Assembly (NCBI RefSeq): GCF_907164845.1
Contig: NZ_OU015430.1
Location: forward strand, 858,001-922,000
Length of the DNA stretch: 64,000 bases
Source of the DNA: Lysobacter luteus
Lineage (GTDB): Bacteria > Pseudomonadota > Gammaproteobacteria > Xanthomonadales > Xanthomonadaceae
Direction of reading: 5' to 3'
Shown piece after piece: positions 35,205 through 46,571 of this stretch (the stretch's first letter is position 1; each line of letters opens with the position of its first letter). The notes beneath the pieces are model-generated. The model was not told where the DNA came from, ran no database searches, and saw nothing but the letters and a program-made list of their open reading frames with translations. The translations under genes and the position numbers were made by a program.

Positions 35205-36442
35205 AGGAGCAGCTGGCGGACTTTCGCAATTGCCGCGATGAATGCGTCGACTTCTTCGAAGGTGTTGTAGAACGCGAACGAGGCGCGGCACGTGGCCGGT
35301 ACGCCGTAGTGTTGCATCAGCGGGTGCGCGCAGTGGTGGCCCGAGCGCACCGCGACGCCTTCCAGGTCGAGCAGGGTGGCCAGGTCGTGCGCGTGTGCGC
35401 CCTCGACCAGGAAACTGATCACCGCCGCCTTCTCCCGCGCGCGGCCGAAGATGCGCACGCCCTCGGTCGCGTCCAGCCGCCCGGTGGCGTACTCCAGCAA
35501 CGCCTGCTCGCGCGCTTCGATGTTGTCCATGCCGATCGCCGACAGGTAGTCGCAGGCCGCGCCGAGGCCGATGAAGCCGGCGATGTTGGGAGTGCCCGCC
35601 TCGAACTTGTGCGGCGCGTCGTTGAACACGGTGCCTTCGAAGCGCACCTGCTTGATCATCTCGCCGCCGCCAAGGAACGGTGGCATCGCGTCCAGGTGTT
35701 CTCGGCGCGCCCACAGCGCCCCGGTGCCGGTCGGGCCGGCCATCTTGTGGCCGGTGATGGCGTAGAAGTCGCAGCCGATGGCGGCGACATCCAGCGGCCG
35801 GTGCGGCGCGGCCTGCGAGCCGTCGACCACCGTCACGATGCGGCGCTTGCGGGCCTGGCGGCAGATATCGCGCACCGGATTGACGGTGCCCAGCACGTTT
35901 GAGACGTGCGCCACCGCCAGCAGCTTCACCTCGGGCGTCAGCAGGCCGTACAGCTGCTCGAGGTCGAGGTCGCCGCGTTCGTCGATCTCGGCGACCTTGA
36001 TCGTCGCGCCGGTGCGCTCGGCGACCAGCTGCCACGGCACGATGTTGGCGTGGTGCTCCATCCGGGTGACGACGATCGCATCACCCGGCTGCAGTCGCGG
36101 CAGTGCCCAGCTGTAGGCGACCAGGTTGATCGCGAACGTGGTCCCGCTGCACAGCACCAGTTCGTCGCCGCGGACGTTGAGAAACTTCGCCAGTTTGCGG
36201 CGCGCACCCTCGTAGGCATCGGTCGCCTCGGTGCCGAGCGCATGCACGGCACGGCTGACGTTGGCGTTGTGATGGCGGAAGAAGTCGTCGACCGCTTCGA
36301 TCACCTGCGCCGGCTTCTGGCCGGTGTTGGCGGAGTCCAGGTAGACCAGTGGCTTGCCGTGGACCTCGCGCCTGAGGACCGGGAAGTCCTCGCGGATGCG
36401 GGCCCAGTCGATCGCGTCGGTGGGGGCGGCGGCCTGGTTCAT
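35201..36442 (-). CDS. sufS: Cysteine desulfurase SufS
   Basis: PLP-dependent enzyme that takes sulfur from cysteine for Fe-S cluster assembly; 413 aa. PLP Lys is in FYAITGHKMAGPTG, and the active-site Cys is in VRSGHHCAHPL, i.e. the short-loop group II SufS arrangement. In this group SufE or SufU is needed as sulfur acceptor; neither gene is in the window. The stop codon is inside a REP element, so the last residues LLL could have been changed by its insertion. Its start overlaps the sufD stop by four bases. Confidence 0.94.
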   Translation of the reverse strand: MNQAAAPTDAIDWARIREDFPVLRREVHGKPLVYLDSANTGQKPAQVIEAVDDFFRHHNANVSRAVHALGTEATDAYEGARRKLAKFLNVRGDELVLCSGTTFAINLVAYSWALPRLQPGDAIVVTRMEHHANIVPWQLVAERTGATIKVAEIDERGDLDLEQLYGLLTPEVKLLAVAHVSNVLGTVNPVRDICRQARKRRIVTVVDGSQAAPHRPLDVAAIGCDFYAITGHKMAGPTGTGALWARREHLDAMPPFLGGGEMIKQVRFEGTVFNDAPHKFEAGTPNIAGFIGLGAACDYLSAIGMDNIEAREQALLEYATGRLDATEGVRIFGRAREKAAVISFLVEGAHAHDLATLLDLEGVAVRSGHHCAHPLMQHYGVPATCRASFAFYNTFEEVDAFIAAIAKVRQLLL

Positions 36443-37760
36443 GCGGCGGCCATCGCCGCGGCGACCGACCGCGCCAGTGATGCATCCAGTCGCACGCCGA
36501 TCGCATCGCGCATGGCTGCATCCTCGATCACCGACAGCGTCTCGCGGCAGAACGCCGCGGTCAGCAGCGCGCGTGCCTGTTCAGCCGGCACCCCGCGCGA
36601 GCGCAGGTAGAACATGGCGGTGGGGTCGAGCTGGCCGACCGTCGCGCCGTGCGCGGCTTGCACCTCGTCGGCATGGATCACCAGCACCGGTTGGGTGTCG
36701 ATTTCGGCACCCTCGCTGAGCAGCAGGTTCTTGTTGGAGAGGTTGGCGTTGGTGCCGTCGGCGCCCTCGCGGATCAGGATGCCGCCGTGGAACACCGCCC
36801 GGCCGCGGTCGGCGCCGATCCCGCGCCAGGTCAGCTCGCAACTGCTGTCGCGGGCGGCGTGGTCGATGCCCAGGCGGGTGTCGAGGTGGCGACGGCCGTC
36901 GGCCAGCAGCACGCCGTTGGCATGCAGCCGCGCGTTGTCGCCCTGCAGGGTGACGTTGAGCTCGTGGCGCGACAGTGCCGCACCGAGCTCGAGGTCGAGC
37001 CGGCGGTACTCCGCGTCGCGCGCCAGCACCGCATCGGTGCGATGCAGCAGGGTGGCGCCGGTGGACTCGTCCTGCACGCGGCCATGCAGCAGGCGCGCGT
37101 CGCGGCCCAGGTGCACGTGCATCAATGAATTGCACAGATGGCGGTGGTCCCCCGCGGACAACTGGTGCTCGACCACCCGCAGCTGCGCGCCGGCCTTCAA
37201 CTCGATCCGGTGGCGCAGGTGCCATGCACGCTCGCCTTCCGCCGGGACACCGACGAAGACCAGGTGGATCGCGGTCTCGCCGCGTACCCCCGCTTCCGCG
37301 CCCAGCACCACGCCCTCGTCGGCGAGCGCCGCGTTGACCTTGGCAAACACCTCGTCGGGACGCTCGAACCGGCGGGCGAGGAAGTTGGACGCGCGGGTGT
37401 CGTCGCCGCGCAGCACCTCCGACAGCGGCCGCAGGCTGACGCCGTCCGGCAACCCGGACAGGTCGGAGCGGCCGGCGTCGAAGCGGCCATTGACGAACAC
37501 CGCGCGCGGCGCGGGAATGCCCGCGAGCACGGTGTCATCGAACGTGGTGTCGGCGAGTGCGGGAACCGCGTCGACGGGCAGGAAGCTGCGCCGCTCCAGC
37601 GCACGCAACGGGGTGTACTTCCAGGCTTCCACCCGGGAATGGGGCAGGCCGTCGCGCAGCGCGTCGTCGAGGGCGGCACGACGCACCGGGCCGAGGCCGG
37701 CGGCGTCGCGTACCGCCATCACGTCGAGCGAGGAAGCCAGCGAGTCGAGCAGTGCGCTCA

Positions 37761-37761
<1 letters not shown>
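36439..37761 (-). CDS. sufD: Fe-S cluster assembly protein SufD
   Basis: A 440-aa beta-helix scaffold subunit that binds SufB and SufC. The C-terminal family block contains HGATVGQLDPTAMFYLRSRG and ARALLTAAF. The conserved catalytic-type His is in QAAHGATVG. The start at 37761 overlaps the sufC stop by one base; an earlier in-frame start would add 13 residues inside sufC. The pair SufB and SufD share the same C-terminal core fold. Confidence 0.93.
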
Positions 37762-38525
<764 letters not shown>

Positions 38526-38573
38526 GGTGTTGTTCCCGTGTCCCGCAAGAGGGCGAAATGTTGGTTCTTCCTT

Positions 38574-38646
38574 GTAGGAGCGACGTGAGTCGCGACCTGC
38601 TGAACCCGTGGGGCGGTGGACAGGTCGCGACTTACGTCGCTCCTAC
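38574..38646. repeat. GTAG-type REPIN (inverted REP pair)
   Basis: Two 24-bp REP units in inverted orientation (38574-38597 and 38623-38646) separated by 25 bp. Both begin GTAGGAGCGACG, reading inward, and differ at only one or two bases. It lies between sufB and sufC, transcribed minus. As RNA it would form a long stem-loop between the two cistrons. Confidence 0.85.
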
Positions 38647-38664
38647 AGTCGTGGTCATTGGCGA

Positions 38665-40170
<1,506 letters not shown>

Positions 40171-40203
40171 GGGGCTGCCTACTGTCCTGTGAGCCTGAAC
40201 GGA

Positions 40204-40677
40204 TCAGGCGTTGGCCAGGCGCACGTCGATGCGCCGGGAGGGAGAGGGGATTTCGGGGGAGGCGTCCGGTGGCGGCACGCCGTCGATCATCTGGGCCAGG
40301 GTGACCTTGCGCAGGGCGTCGACCACCACGTCGTTGATCCGGCGCCAGTTGGCGCGCACGCCGCATTGGTCCTCGATCGTGCAGTTGCCGGTGTGGATGC
40401 TGCATTCGGTCATGCCGAGCGGCCCTTCCATGGCCTCGACCACCTCGATGAGGCTGATGGAGACCGCGGGTCGGGCCAGCCGGTAGCCGCCATTGGCGCC
40501 GCGGAACCCTTCGACCAGGCCCGCCTGGGCCAGCGGCTTGAGCAGTTTGCTGACGGTCGGCGGCTCCAGCCCGGCACGCTCGGCCAGCTCCGACGCGCTC
40601 AGCACCGCCCGCGGATCGGCGGCAAGCGCGGTCAGCACGACGGTGGCGTAATCGGTGAGTTTGGTGACGCGCAGCAT
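40204..40677 (-). CDS. Rrf2 family Fe-S regulator (SufR/IscR-like)
   Basis: A 157-aa winged-helix transcription factor. The helix-turn-helix is at about 25-48 (LSASELAERAGLEPPTVSKL). Three Cys are placed as in the Fe-S binding loop of IscR: TECSIHTGNCTIEDQCGV, with spacing C-x7-C-x5-C. This suggests a [2Fe-2S] sensor that reports Fe-S supply. The gene precedes sufB in the same operon, so it likely autoregulates and controls suf. The MLRVTKLTDYATVVL start is typical of the family. Confidence 0.93.
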   Translation of the reverse strand: MLRVTKLTDYATVVLTALAADPRAVLSASELAERAGLEPPTVSKLLKPLAQAGLVEGFRGANGGYRLARPAVSISLIEVVEAMEGPLGMTECSIHTGNCTIEDQCGVRANWRRINDVVVDALRKVTLAQMIDGVPPPDASPEIPSPSRRIDVRLANA

Positions 40678-40688
40678 GGCCCTGGCCT

Positions 40689-40706
40689 CAATTCGTACCG
40701 GAATTG
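40689..40706 (-). promoter_or_regulatory. Palindrome upstream of the suf regulator, probable operator
   Basis: A perfect inverted repeat CAATTC-N6-GAATTG lies 12-29 bp upstream of the regulator's start codon, in the divergent gap with the SET gene. Its position would overlap a core promoter or the transcript start. Rrf2 proteins bind palindromes, so self-control is plausible, but this motif is not the E. coli IscR consensus. Confidence 0.5.
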
Positions 40707-40810
40707 TACGGATTGTCCGGCCGCAGGCCAAGCGCCCCACACCGGCCCGACCGTGCGGCCCAGCGCGGCGGTTGCGGCACAATCGGGGTTTCGTCTGCTG
40801 GAAGACCCGC

Positions 40811-41290
40811 ATGCCGCGCAAGATCGTCGCCCGTCGCTCCGCCATCCACGGCAATGGCGTGTTCGCCGTCGAGCCCATCCGCAAGGGTGAACGGATCATC
40901 GAGTACAAGGGGCGCCGCCGGACCCACGCCGAGGTCGATGCCGGCGACACCGGCGATGCCGACTCGGGCCACACGTTCCTGTTCACCCTCAATGACGAGT
41001 ACGTGATCGACGCCAACTACGAAGGCGGCGTCGCGCGCTGGATCAACCACAGTTGCGCGCCCAACTGCGAGGCGGTGCTGGAAGAGCACGACGGCGACGA
41101 CCGCCGCAAGGATCGCGTGTTCATCGAGGCGATCCGCAGCATCAAGCCGGGCGAGGAATTGGCCTACAACTACGGCATCACCCTCGACGAGGCGCATACG
41201 CCACGGATGAAGAAGATCTGGGCCTGCCGCTGCGGCGCCAGGGATTGCACCGGCACGATGCTGCAGCCCAAGCGCAAGCCGAAGGGCTGA
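40811..41290 (+). CDS. SET-domain protein lysine methyltransferase
   Basis: A 159-aa SET protein of eukaryote-like type. Cofactor-binding residues start with IHGNGVFAVEPIRKGERIIEY (about 12-32). The pseudoknot has NHSC at 79-82 (WINHSCAPNC) and GEELAYNYG at 114-122. A post-SET-like zinc cluster CRCGARDC is at 139-146. Such small SET proteins occur in a minority of bacteria, with unknown targets, and in Chlamydia act on histone-like proteins. Start: ATG at 40811. It is divergent from the suf operon and followed by a REPIN. Confidence 0.88.
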   Translation: MPRKIVARRSAIHGNGVFAVEPIRKGERIIEYKGRRRTHAEVDAGDTGDADSGHTFLFTLNDEYVIDANYEGGVARWINHSCAPNCEAVLEEHDGDDRRKDRVFIEAIRSIKPGEELAYNYGITLDEAHTPRMKKIWACRCGARDCTGTMLQPKRKPKG

Positions 41291-41328
41291 GGAACCGGGC
41301 CGGCCGCCGTCATGCGCGGCCGGCTCCC

Positions 41329-41400
41329 GTAGGAGCGACGTAAGTCGCGATCCCGGCATGTGTCCGGTGTTCGGCGGGTCGCGACTTACGTCGCTCCTAC
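41329..41400. repeat. GTAG-type REPIN (inverted REP pair)
   Basis: Inverted 24-bp REP units (41329-41352, 41377-41400) with a 24-bp spacer, starting GTAGGAGCGACGTAAGTCGC. They are nearly identical to those between sufB and sufC. It lies between the SET gene and the SDR gene. Confidence 0.85.
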
Positions 41401-41509
41401 AACAGGTCCTGTTGCGTGGCCATTGGACGAAATGCCCACCGCCGACGCCGGGGTGTGCGCGGGTGCCGCCGCTACCATGGGCCTCCATCCCACCCGAAGG
41501 AGCCCCGGC

Positions 41510-42310
41510 ATGTCCTCGATCAACGGAAAGGTCGCCGTCGTCACTGGCGCGGCCAGCGGCATCGGCCGGGAGATCGCCTTCGAACTGTCACGCGCGGGCG
41601 CGCAGGTGGCCGTCGCCGACATCAACCTGGAAGGCGCCAACCGCGTCGCTGGTGAAATCGCGCAGGCCGGCGGCCGGGCCATGGGGGTGGCGATGGACGT
41701 CACCGACGAAGCGGCGGTCGAGGCGGGCACCGCGCAGGTGGTCGCCGAACTGGGTCCGGTCGACATCCTGATATCCAACGCCGGCATCCAGATCGTCAAC
41801 CCGATCGAGAGCTACGACTACGCCGCGTGGAAGAAGATGCTGGCGATCCACCTCGACGGCGCCTTCCTGACCACCCGGGCGGTGCTGCCGGGCATGTACG
41901 CGCCGGGCGACGACGGCCGGTCCCGCGGCGGTACGGTCATCTACATGGGCTCGGTGCACTCGCACCAGGCCAGCAAGCTCAAGTCCGCCTACGTGACCGC
42001 CAAGCACGGCCTGCTGGGTCTGTCTCGCACGCTGGCCAAGGAAGGTGGCGACCGCGGGGTGCGCAGCCATGTGGTCTGCCCCGGCTTCGTGCGTACCCCA
42101 CTGGTCGACCGGCAGATCCCCGAGCAGTCGAAGGAGCTGGGGATCAGCGAGGAGGAGGTGGTCCGGAACGTCATGCTCGGCCAGACGGTCGACGGCATCT
42201 TCACCACGGTCGAGGACGTCGCCCGGACAGTGCGGTTCCTTTGCGAGTTCCCCAGCGCGGCGCTCACCGGGCAGAGCATCATCGTCAGCCATGGGTGGCA
42301 CATGCAGTAG
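41510..42310 (+). CDS. 3-hydroxybutyrate dehydrogenase-like SDR
   Basis: A 266-aa short-chain dehydrogenase. NAD-binding TGAASGIG is at 12-19, the NAG motif at 90-92, and the catalytic residues are Ser148, Tyr161 and Lys165 (YVTAKHG). The C-terminal segment [22 protein letters not shown] is typical of D-3-hydroxybutyrate dehydrogenase (3-HBDH), and the ending [16 protein letters not shown] too. The ATG at 41510 has an AAGGAG site. It would oxidise 3-hydroxybutyrate to acetoacetate, in PHB or ketone-body turnover; no other PHB gene is near. Substrate assignment is likely but not certain. Confidence 0.82.
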   Translation: MSSINGKVAVVTGAASGIGREIAFELSRAGAQVAVADINLEGANRVAGEIAQAGGRAMGVAMDVTDEAAVEAGTAQVVAELGPVDILISNAGIQIVNPIESYDYAAWKKMLAIHLDGAFLTTRAVLPGMYAPGDDGRSRGGTVIYMGSVHSHQASKLKSAYVTAKHGLLGLSRTLAKEGGDRGVRSHVVCPGFVRTPLVDRQIPEQSKELGISEEEVVRNVMLGQTVDGIFTTVEDVARTVRFLCEFPSAALTGQSIIVSHGWHMQ

Positions 42311-42410
42311 GCCGATGCGCCAACCGGCGGATTGGTTGCCATGACTTGTGCCAGTCGGCGCGGGCGGTGGTTGCGCCTAGCCTGCGCACTCCCCGAACCG
42401 CCGGATCCCC

Positions 42411-44687
42411 ATGCGCCTGCTGCCCGCCCCGTCCCTGCTCCCGCTCGCCCTGCTGCTTCCGGTCGCGCTCCCGGCCCACGCCGATGATGCCGCCGCGCGT
42501 CCGTCTGGCGGGCCCCGGATCGAGGTCGACGGCCGCATCGACCCGGAGGAATGGGCCGGCGCCCGCCACATCACGGACTTCCGCCTGACCCAGCCGCTGT
42601 CGCTGGAGGCGTCGCCGTACCCGACCGAGGCCTGGGTGAAGTCGACCCCCGACGGCCTGGCGGTGGCCTTCCGCAACGTCCAGCCGGCCGGCGTGCCGCG
42701 CACCCGCACGCGCACCCGTCGCGACGAGGGCGGCCAGCTGGACCGGGTCAACGTGGTCGTCGACTTCGACGGCGACGGCCGCACCGGCTACGACTTCATG
42801 ATCACCCTGGCCGGCGGCATCGCCGACGAGGTCGTCACCAACGAGGGCCAGTTCAACAACGACTGGGACGGCAACTGGAAGCACGCCTCGCTGGAGACCG
42901 AGGAGGGCTGGAACGCCGAGTTCCTGATCCCGTGGTACATCGCGCCGATGGGCAAGGCCGACGGCGGCACCCGCACGGTGGGGCTGTACCTGGACCGCGT
43001 GGTCGGTTCCACCGGCGAACGCGTCGCCTGGCCGACCGCCAGCTGGTTGCGCCCGCGGTTCCTGTCGGACTTCGAGAAGGTCGAGCTGCCGGCCTACAGC
43101 CAGTCCCTGCTGGCGGTGACCCCGTACGTCGTCGGGGTGCACGACAACATCCTGGGCAAGAGCGAGTTCGACGCCGGCGCCGACATCTTCTGGAAGCCCA
43201 ACGGCCAGACCCAGCTGACGGCGACAATCAACCCCGACTTCGGCCAGGTCGAGAGCGACGACCTGGTGGTCAACTTCGGCGCCGAGGAAACCTTCTTCAG
43301 TGACAAGCGGCCGTTCTTCACCGAGAACCAGGGCATCTTCAATTTCGGCCTGTTGATCGACAACAGCCAGCTGGTCTACACGCGCCGGGTCGGCGGCGCG
43401 GCCGACGATGGCAGCGGCGCGAGCGACATCGAGGCGGCGGTCAAGCTCAACGGCAGCCTGGGCGGGCTCAACTACGGCGTGCTCGTGGCCGAGGAGGACG
43501 GCGAGGCGGGCAGGTCGTTCCGCGCATTGCGGCTGAACCACGACTTCGAGCGGCAGAACGTCGGCGTGCTCGCGACCCAGGTGTTGCGCCCCTGGCTGGA
43601 CCGCGAGGCGCGGGTGTTGGGCATCGATCACCGCTGGCAGCCCAACGACGCGCTGACCATCACCAGTAATGCCGTGGGCAGCCACATCGACGAGGCCGGC
43701 ACCACCACCCGCGGCAGCGGCGCGACCACCGTGGTCGACTACGAGATGGGCAACGGCTGGCGCCAGCAGTGGCTCGCGATGCACTTCGGTGACGACCTGG
43801 AGGTCAACGACTTTGGCTACCTGGGGCGCAACAACCTCAACTATGGCCACTGGCAGCTCAGCCGGCGCCTGACCGGGCTCCCGGCGGAGTCTGCCTACTC
43901 ATCGCACGACTACCGCGGCCGCCTCATCGGCATGGACAACGACCACGGGCTGCGGCTGCAGCGGCAGTTGCGCCTGATCCGCCAGAGCGACCGTCGCGAC
44001 GGCGGCAGCGAGTACCTGCAGCTCAACGTCAACGCGCCGTCCTACGACGACATGCTGACGCGCGGGCGCAACCCGTTGTATCGCCCCGGCAACTTCAGCC
44101 TGTCGTTCGAACGCATGCGGCCGCGCAAGGGCGCGTGGGCCTGGGAGTTCGACGCCTTCGCCCAGAGTGGCGGCCTGGCCGGCAACGACAAGGTGGGTTA
44201 TGGCGCGGCGTTCGAGCCCACCTACTACTTCAGCGACGCCTTGAGCGCCTTCGCGGGCGTCGAGTACGAATACACGCCCGACTGGCTGGTGTGGCAGCAC
44301 GACAACCTGGTCGGCCGGTTCGAGGAACAGTCGCTCGAAGTCAATGCCGGGGTGGACTGGAGCATCGGCCAGCGGCAGGAGCTGCGGGTCAAGCTGCAGG
44401 CGATTGGGCTGGACGCGCAACTGGCCGAAGCGATCGAAGTGCAGCCCGATGGCCGTGCCGTGGTGGTGGCCGACCCGGTCAGCGACTTCAGCCTGCGCAA
44501 CCTCGGGTTCCAGGTGCGCTACCGCTACATCCTCGCGCCACTGTCGGACCTCTACGTGGTGTACGGGCGCGGCGGCTACGTGTTCGACGAGTTCTCGGTG
44601 GGTCCGCGCGAGCAACTGGTCGACAGCTTCTCGCTGCGCGACAGCGAGCAACTGCTGGTCAAGCTGTCGTACCGGTTCGAGCTGTGA
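42411..44687 (+). CDS. DUF5916 outer-membrane-type protein with CBM9-like domain
   Basis: A 758-aa exported protein. The signal peptide is LLPLALLLPVALPAHA. The N-terminal domain (about 35-215) is the carbohydrate-binding-family-9-like domain (IEVDGRIDPEEWAGA, WVKSTPDGLAVAF, VDFDGDGRTGYDF). The rest is a DUF5916 barrel-like domain of alternating strands, including ATINPDFGQVESDDLVVNF and ending KLSYRFEL with a hydrophobic C-terminal residue. The family is common in Xanthomonadaceae and Bacteroidetes; function unknown. It is a single gene that ends three bases before the convergent PIN gene. Confidence 0.87.
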   Translation: MRLLPAPSLLPLALLLPVALPAHADDAAARPSGGPRIEVDGRIDPEEWAGARHITDFRLTQPLSLEASPYPTEAWVKSTPDGLAVAFRNVQPAGVPRTRTRTRRDEGGQLDRVNVVVDFDGDGRTGYDFMITLAGGIADEVVTNEGQFNNDWDGNWKHASLETEEGWNAEFLIPWYIAPMGKADGGTRTVGLYLDRVVGSTGERVAWPTASWLRPRFLSDFEKVELPAYSQSLLAVTPYVVGVHDNILGKSEFDAGADIFWKPNGQTQLTATINPDFGQVESDDLVVNFGAEETFFSDKRPFFTENQGIFNFGLLIDNSQLVYTRRVGGAADDGSGASDIEAAVKLNGSLGGLNYGVLVAEEDGEAGRSFRALRLNHDFERQNVGVLATQVLRPWLDREARVLGIDHRWQPNDALTITSNAVGSHIDEAGTTTRGSGATTVVDYEMGNGWRQQWLAMHFGDDLEVNDFGYLGRNNLNYGHWQLSRRLTGLPAESAYSSHDYRGRLIGMDNDHGLRLQRQLRLIRQSDRRDGGSEYLQLNVNAPSYDDMLTRGRNPLYRPGNFSLSFERMRPRKGAWAWEFDAFAQSGGLAGNDKVGYGAAFEPTYYFSDALSAFAGVEYEYTPDWLVWQHDNLVGRFEEQSLEVNAGVDWSIGQRQELRVKLQAIGLDAQLAEAIEVQPDGRAVVVADPVSDFSLRNLGFQVRYRYILAPLSDLYVVYGRGGYVFDEFSVGPREQLVDSFSLRDSEQLLVKLSYRFEL

Positions 44688-44690
44688 CGG

Positions 44691-45143
44691 TCAGGTGGCG
44701 GGTCGCTCCGGCGACCACGCCTCGGGCAACAGGATGTCGAACAGGCCGTCGCGCCGGCAGCGCTTCGCCAGGGCAAGCACGGCACGGTCGCGGCTGAGCA
44801 GCCAGCCGGCGCCGGTGTCGCAGGCCAGGCGCAGGAACTTCTGGTCGTCGGGGTCGGCGCAGCGCGGCAATATCCGGGCCACCTCGCGCACGGGCCATGG
44901 GCAAGCGATCGCATCGAACGCGGCCACGTGCGCCTCGACCTGCGGTGTCCCAAGCTGCAGTACCGGGTAGCGCAGCACCCGCAGCCACTCGTCGCGTCCC
45001 TCGCCATCGACCATCGCCGCAACGGCGCCGGCCTCGAGCGCGGTGCGCAGGACGGTCACGCGCGGATCGCCGAACACCAACAGGTCCAGCCAGACGTTGG
45101 TATCGAGCACGATCCGGGGCGCATTGCGGTTGCCGGCAACCAC
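44691..45143 (-). CDS. PIN domain protein (putative RNase, COG1569-like)
   Basis: A 150-aa PIN-fold protein. Acidic active-site residues appear in IVLDTNVWLDLLVFG (first Asp, about residue 14), GRDEWLRV (Glu), and the DPDDQKFLRLA and LLSRDRAVL segments (later Asps). The family is listed as toxin-like in toxin-antitoxin databases, but no small antitoxin gene lies next to it: the preceding gene is a lipoprotein, 14 bp away. It starts with a GTG and has a weak ribosome binding site. Possibly a tRNA or mRNA endonuclease; possibly not a toxin at all. Confidence 0.8.
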   Translation of the reverse strand: MVAGNRNAPRIVLDTNVWLDLLVFGDPRVTVLRTALEAGAVAAMVDGEGRDEWLRVLRYPVLQLGTPQVEAHVAAFDAIACPWPVREVARILPRCADPDDQKFLRLACDTGAGWLLSRDRAVLALAKRCRRDGLFDILLPEAWSPERPAT

Positions 45144-45157
45144 CGTCGTGCCAGCGC

Positions 45158-45910
45158 TTACGGCTGCACCTCGCGGATGTCCGCGGACGCGATCCGCCAG
45201 GCCTGCTGCTCTGCGCTGGCGCCATCGACCACCGCCCGGCGCAGGGTGTACGCGCCGGCGTAGCGGTGCACGCTGCCGTCGGCGCGGGTGGTGCGCACGG
45301 CCACCGGCACCTCGATGTAGCGCGACCCGGCGGCGGCATCGATCCGCCCCGGCGTGAGGATCTCGACCGACATGCCCGAAACCCCGGCAAAACTGTTGGC
45401 GAACTGCTGCGGCGACTGACCGCTGGCGCTACCGTTGCCCGACCACAGGGTGTAGGCGCTGCCGTAGCTCCCGGCGCTGATCGAGTCGTAGTAGGCCTTG
45501 ACGACGGCGACCGCCTCGGCCGCGCCCGGGCCGGCTGGCGTCGGTGCAGGCGCGTCGTCCGGCACCGGCGTAGGCGAAATCGCCGGGTCCGGGCCGGCGG
45601 CGCCGGGCTCGACCCCGTCGGGCGGCGCGGGATCGGCGCCGGCCAGCGCATCAAACGGAGGCAGCAGGTTGCCATCGCTGTCGACCGTGGTGCCCGGCGG
45701 CAACGTCGTCGGTGCTTCGGGTGGCGGGAGCGTGCGGTTCGGGTCGCCGGCATCAGGCATCCCGGTGACGCTGCCGCCGGTGCGCTCGGGTGCCGGGAGC
45801 GCTTCCCCGCTGTCGGTGCCGGCCAGCGCACGGTCGGCATCGGCGTCGTCGCCACCGCAACCGGACGCCACCGCGATTACCGCCATCAGCAGGAGCGAGA
45901 GGCCGCGCAT
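45158..45910 (-). CDS. Lipoprotein with proline-rich linker and NTF2-like domain
   Basis: A 250-aa lipoprotein. The lipobox is AVASGC, with Cys18 as the predicted lipidated residue. About 120 residues of low-complexity Pro, Ala, Gly and Asp follow, likely a disordered linker. The C-terminal 120 residues, from AVAVVKAYYDSISAGSYGSAY, look like an NTF2-like/SnoaL-type fold with YRYAGAYTLR-type strands. It starts one base after the stop of the DUF1439 lipoprotein. Function unknown. Confidence 0.75.
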   Translation of the reverse strand: MRGLSLLLMAVIAVASGCGGDDADADRALAGTDSGEALPAPERTGGSVTGMPDAGDPNRTLPPPEAPTTLPPGTTVDSDGNLLPPFDALAGADPAPPDGVEPGAAGPDPAISPTPVPDDAPAPTPAGPGAAEAVAVVKAYYDSISAGSYGSAYTLWSGNGSASGQSPQQFANSFAGVSGMSVEILTPGRIDAAAGSRYIEVPVAVRTTRADGSVHRYAGAYTLRRAVVDGASAEQQAWRIASADIREVQP

Positions 45911-45911
45911 C

Positions 45912-46472
45912 CTATTCGCCCAGGTTGACCACGACCAGGCCACGGTCGATCACGGTCGAGTCGATCCGGCGGGCGCTGATTCGGTCGAGCAGGGTGCTGT
46001 CGAGGCGGTACACCGGTTCGTCGCGTGCGTAGTCGGCGAGCCAGGTGTTCAGCAGCTCACGCGAGGTGCCGCTCATCACGCCACCCAGCGCCGGCACATC
46101 AACCGACTCGAGCACAGGATCCTGCAGGTGCAGGCCGCGGGTCTGCGGATCGAAGCGGAGCCCGCTGCTGAGCGCGAAATGGCCCGTCGTCCCGACGCTG
46201 CTGCCCATCGCCGACAGGCCGACGTCGAAGTCCAGGCGCAGGCGGCTGCTGTCATAAGGGATCGACAAGGTCGGGTTGGTGAGGCGCAGCGAGACCAGCC
46301 CGCCGAGGCGCTCGTACTGTTTGGGGAAGTTGCCGTCCAGCGCGTGCTGCAGTTGCGGCTGGGTAAACGTCACCTGGCTGCCGAGCAGCGCGCCCAGGGT
46401 ATTGAGAGTGGAACAGCCTGCGAGCAGCACAACGAACACCACGAAAGCACCAACGGTCACGGGTTTGCGCAT
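45912..46472 (-). CDS. DUF1439 lipoprotein
   Basis: A 186-aa lipoprotein. The lipobox LLAGCSTLN places the lipidated Cys at residue 19. The body (FTQPQLQHALDGNFPKQYERLG and onward) is a beta-strand-rich domain of the DUF1439 family, related to YceB/YcfL-like periplasmic lipid-binding folds. The start MRKPVTVGAFVVFVVLLAGC is chosen since the upstream 31 codons are not signal-like. First gene of the lipoprotein-lipoprotein-PIN run. Confidence 0.83.
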   Translation of the reverse strand: MRKPVTVGAFVVFVVLLAGCSTLNTLGALLGSQVTFTQPQLQHALDGNFPKQYERLGGLVSLRLTNPTLSIPYDSSRLRLDFDVGLSAMGSSVGTTGHFALSSGLRFDPQTRGLHLQDPVLESVDVPALGGVMSGTSRELLNTWLADYARDEPVYRLDSTLLDRISARRIDSTVIDRGLVVVNLGE

Positions 46473-46571
46473 GATCGATCCTCGAATGACCACGGCCACC
46501 TTACGCAGCCGCGGTGAATGACGGGTTAGCACTTGCGGGGTATCGCCGACGTCCGTGTAGGCCACGGGATG

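Noticed and set aside
44691-45143. Toxin-antitoxin module
   Set aside because: Only the PIN part is seen; the adjacent upstream gene is a lipoprotein and no small DNA-binding ORF is present.
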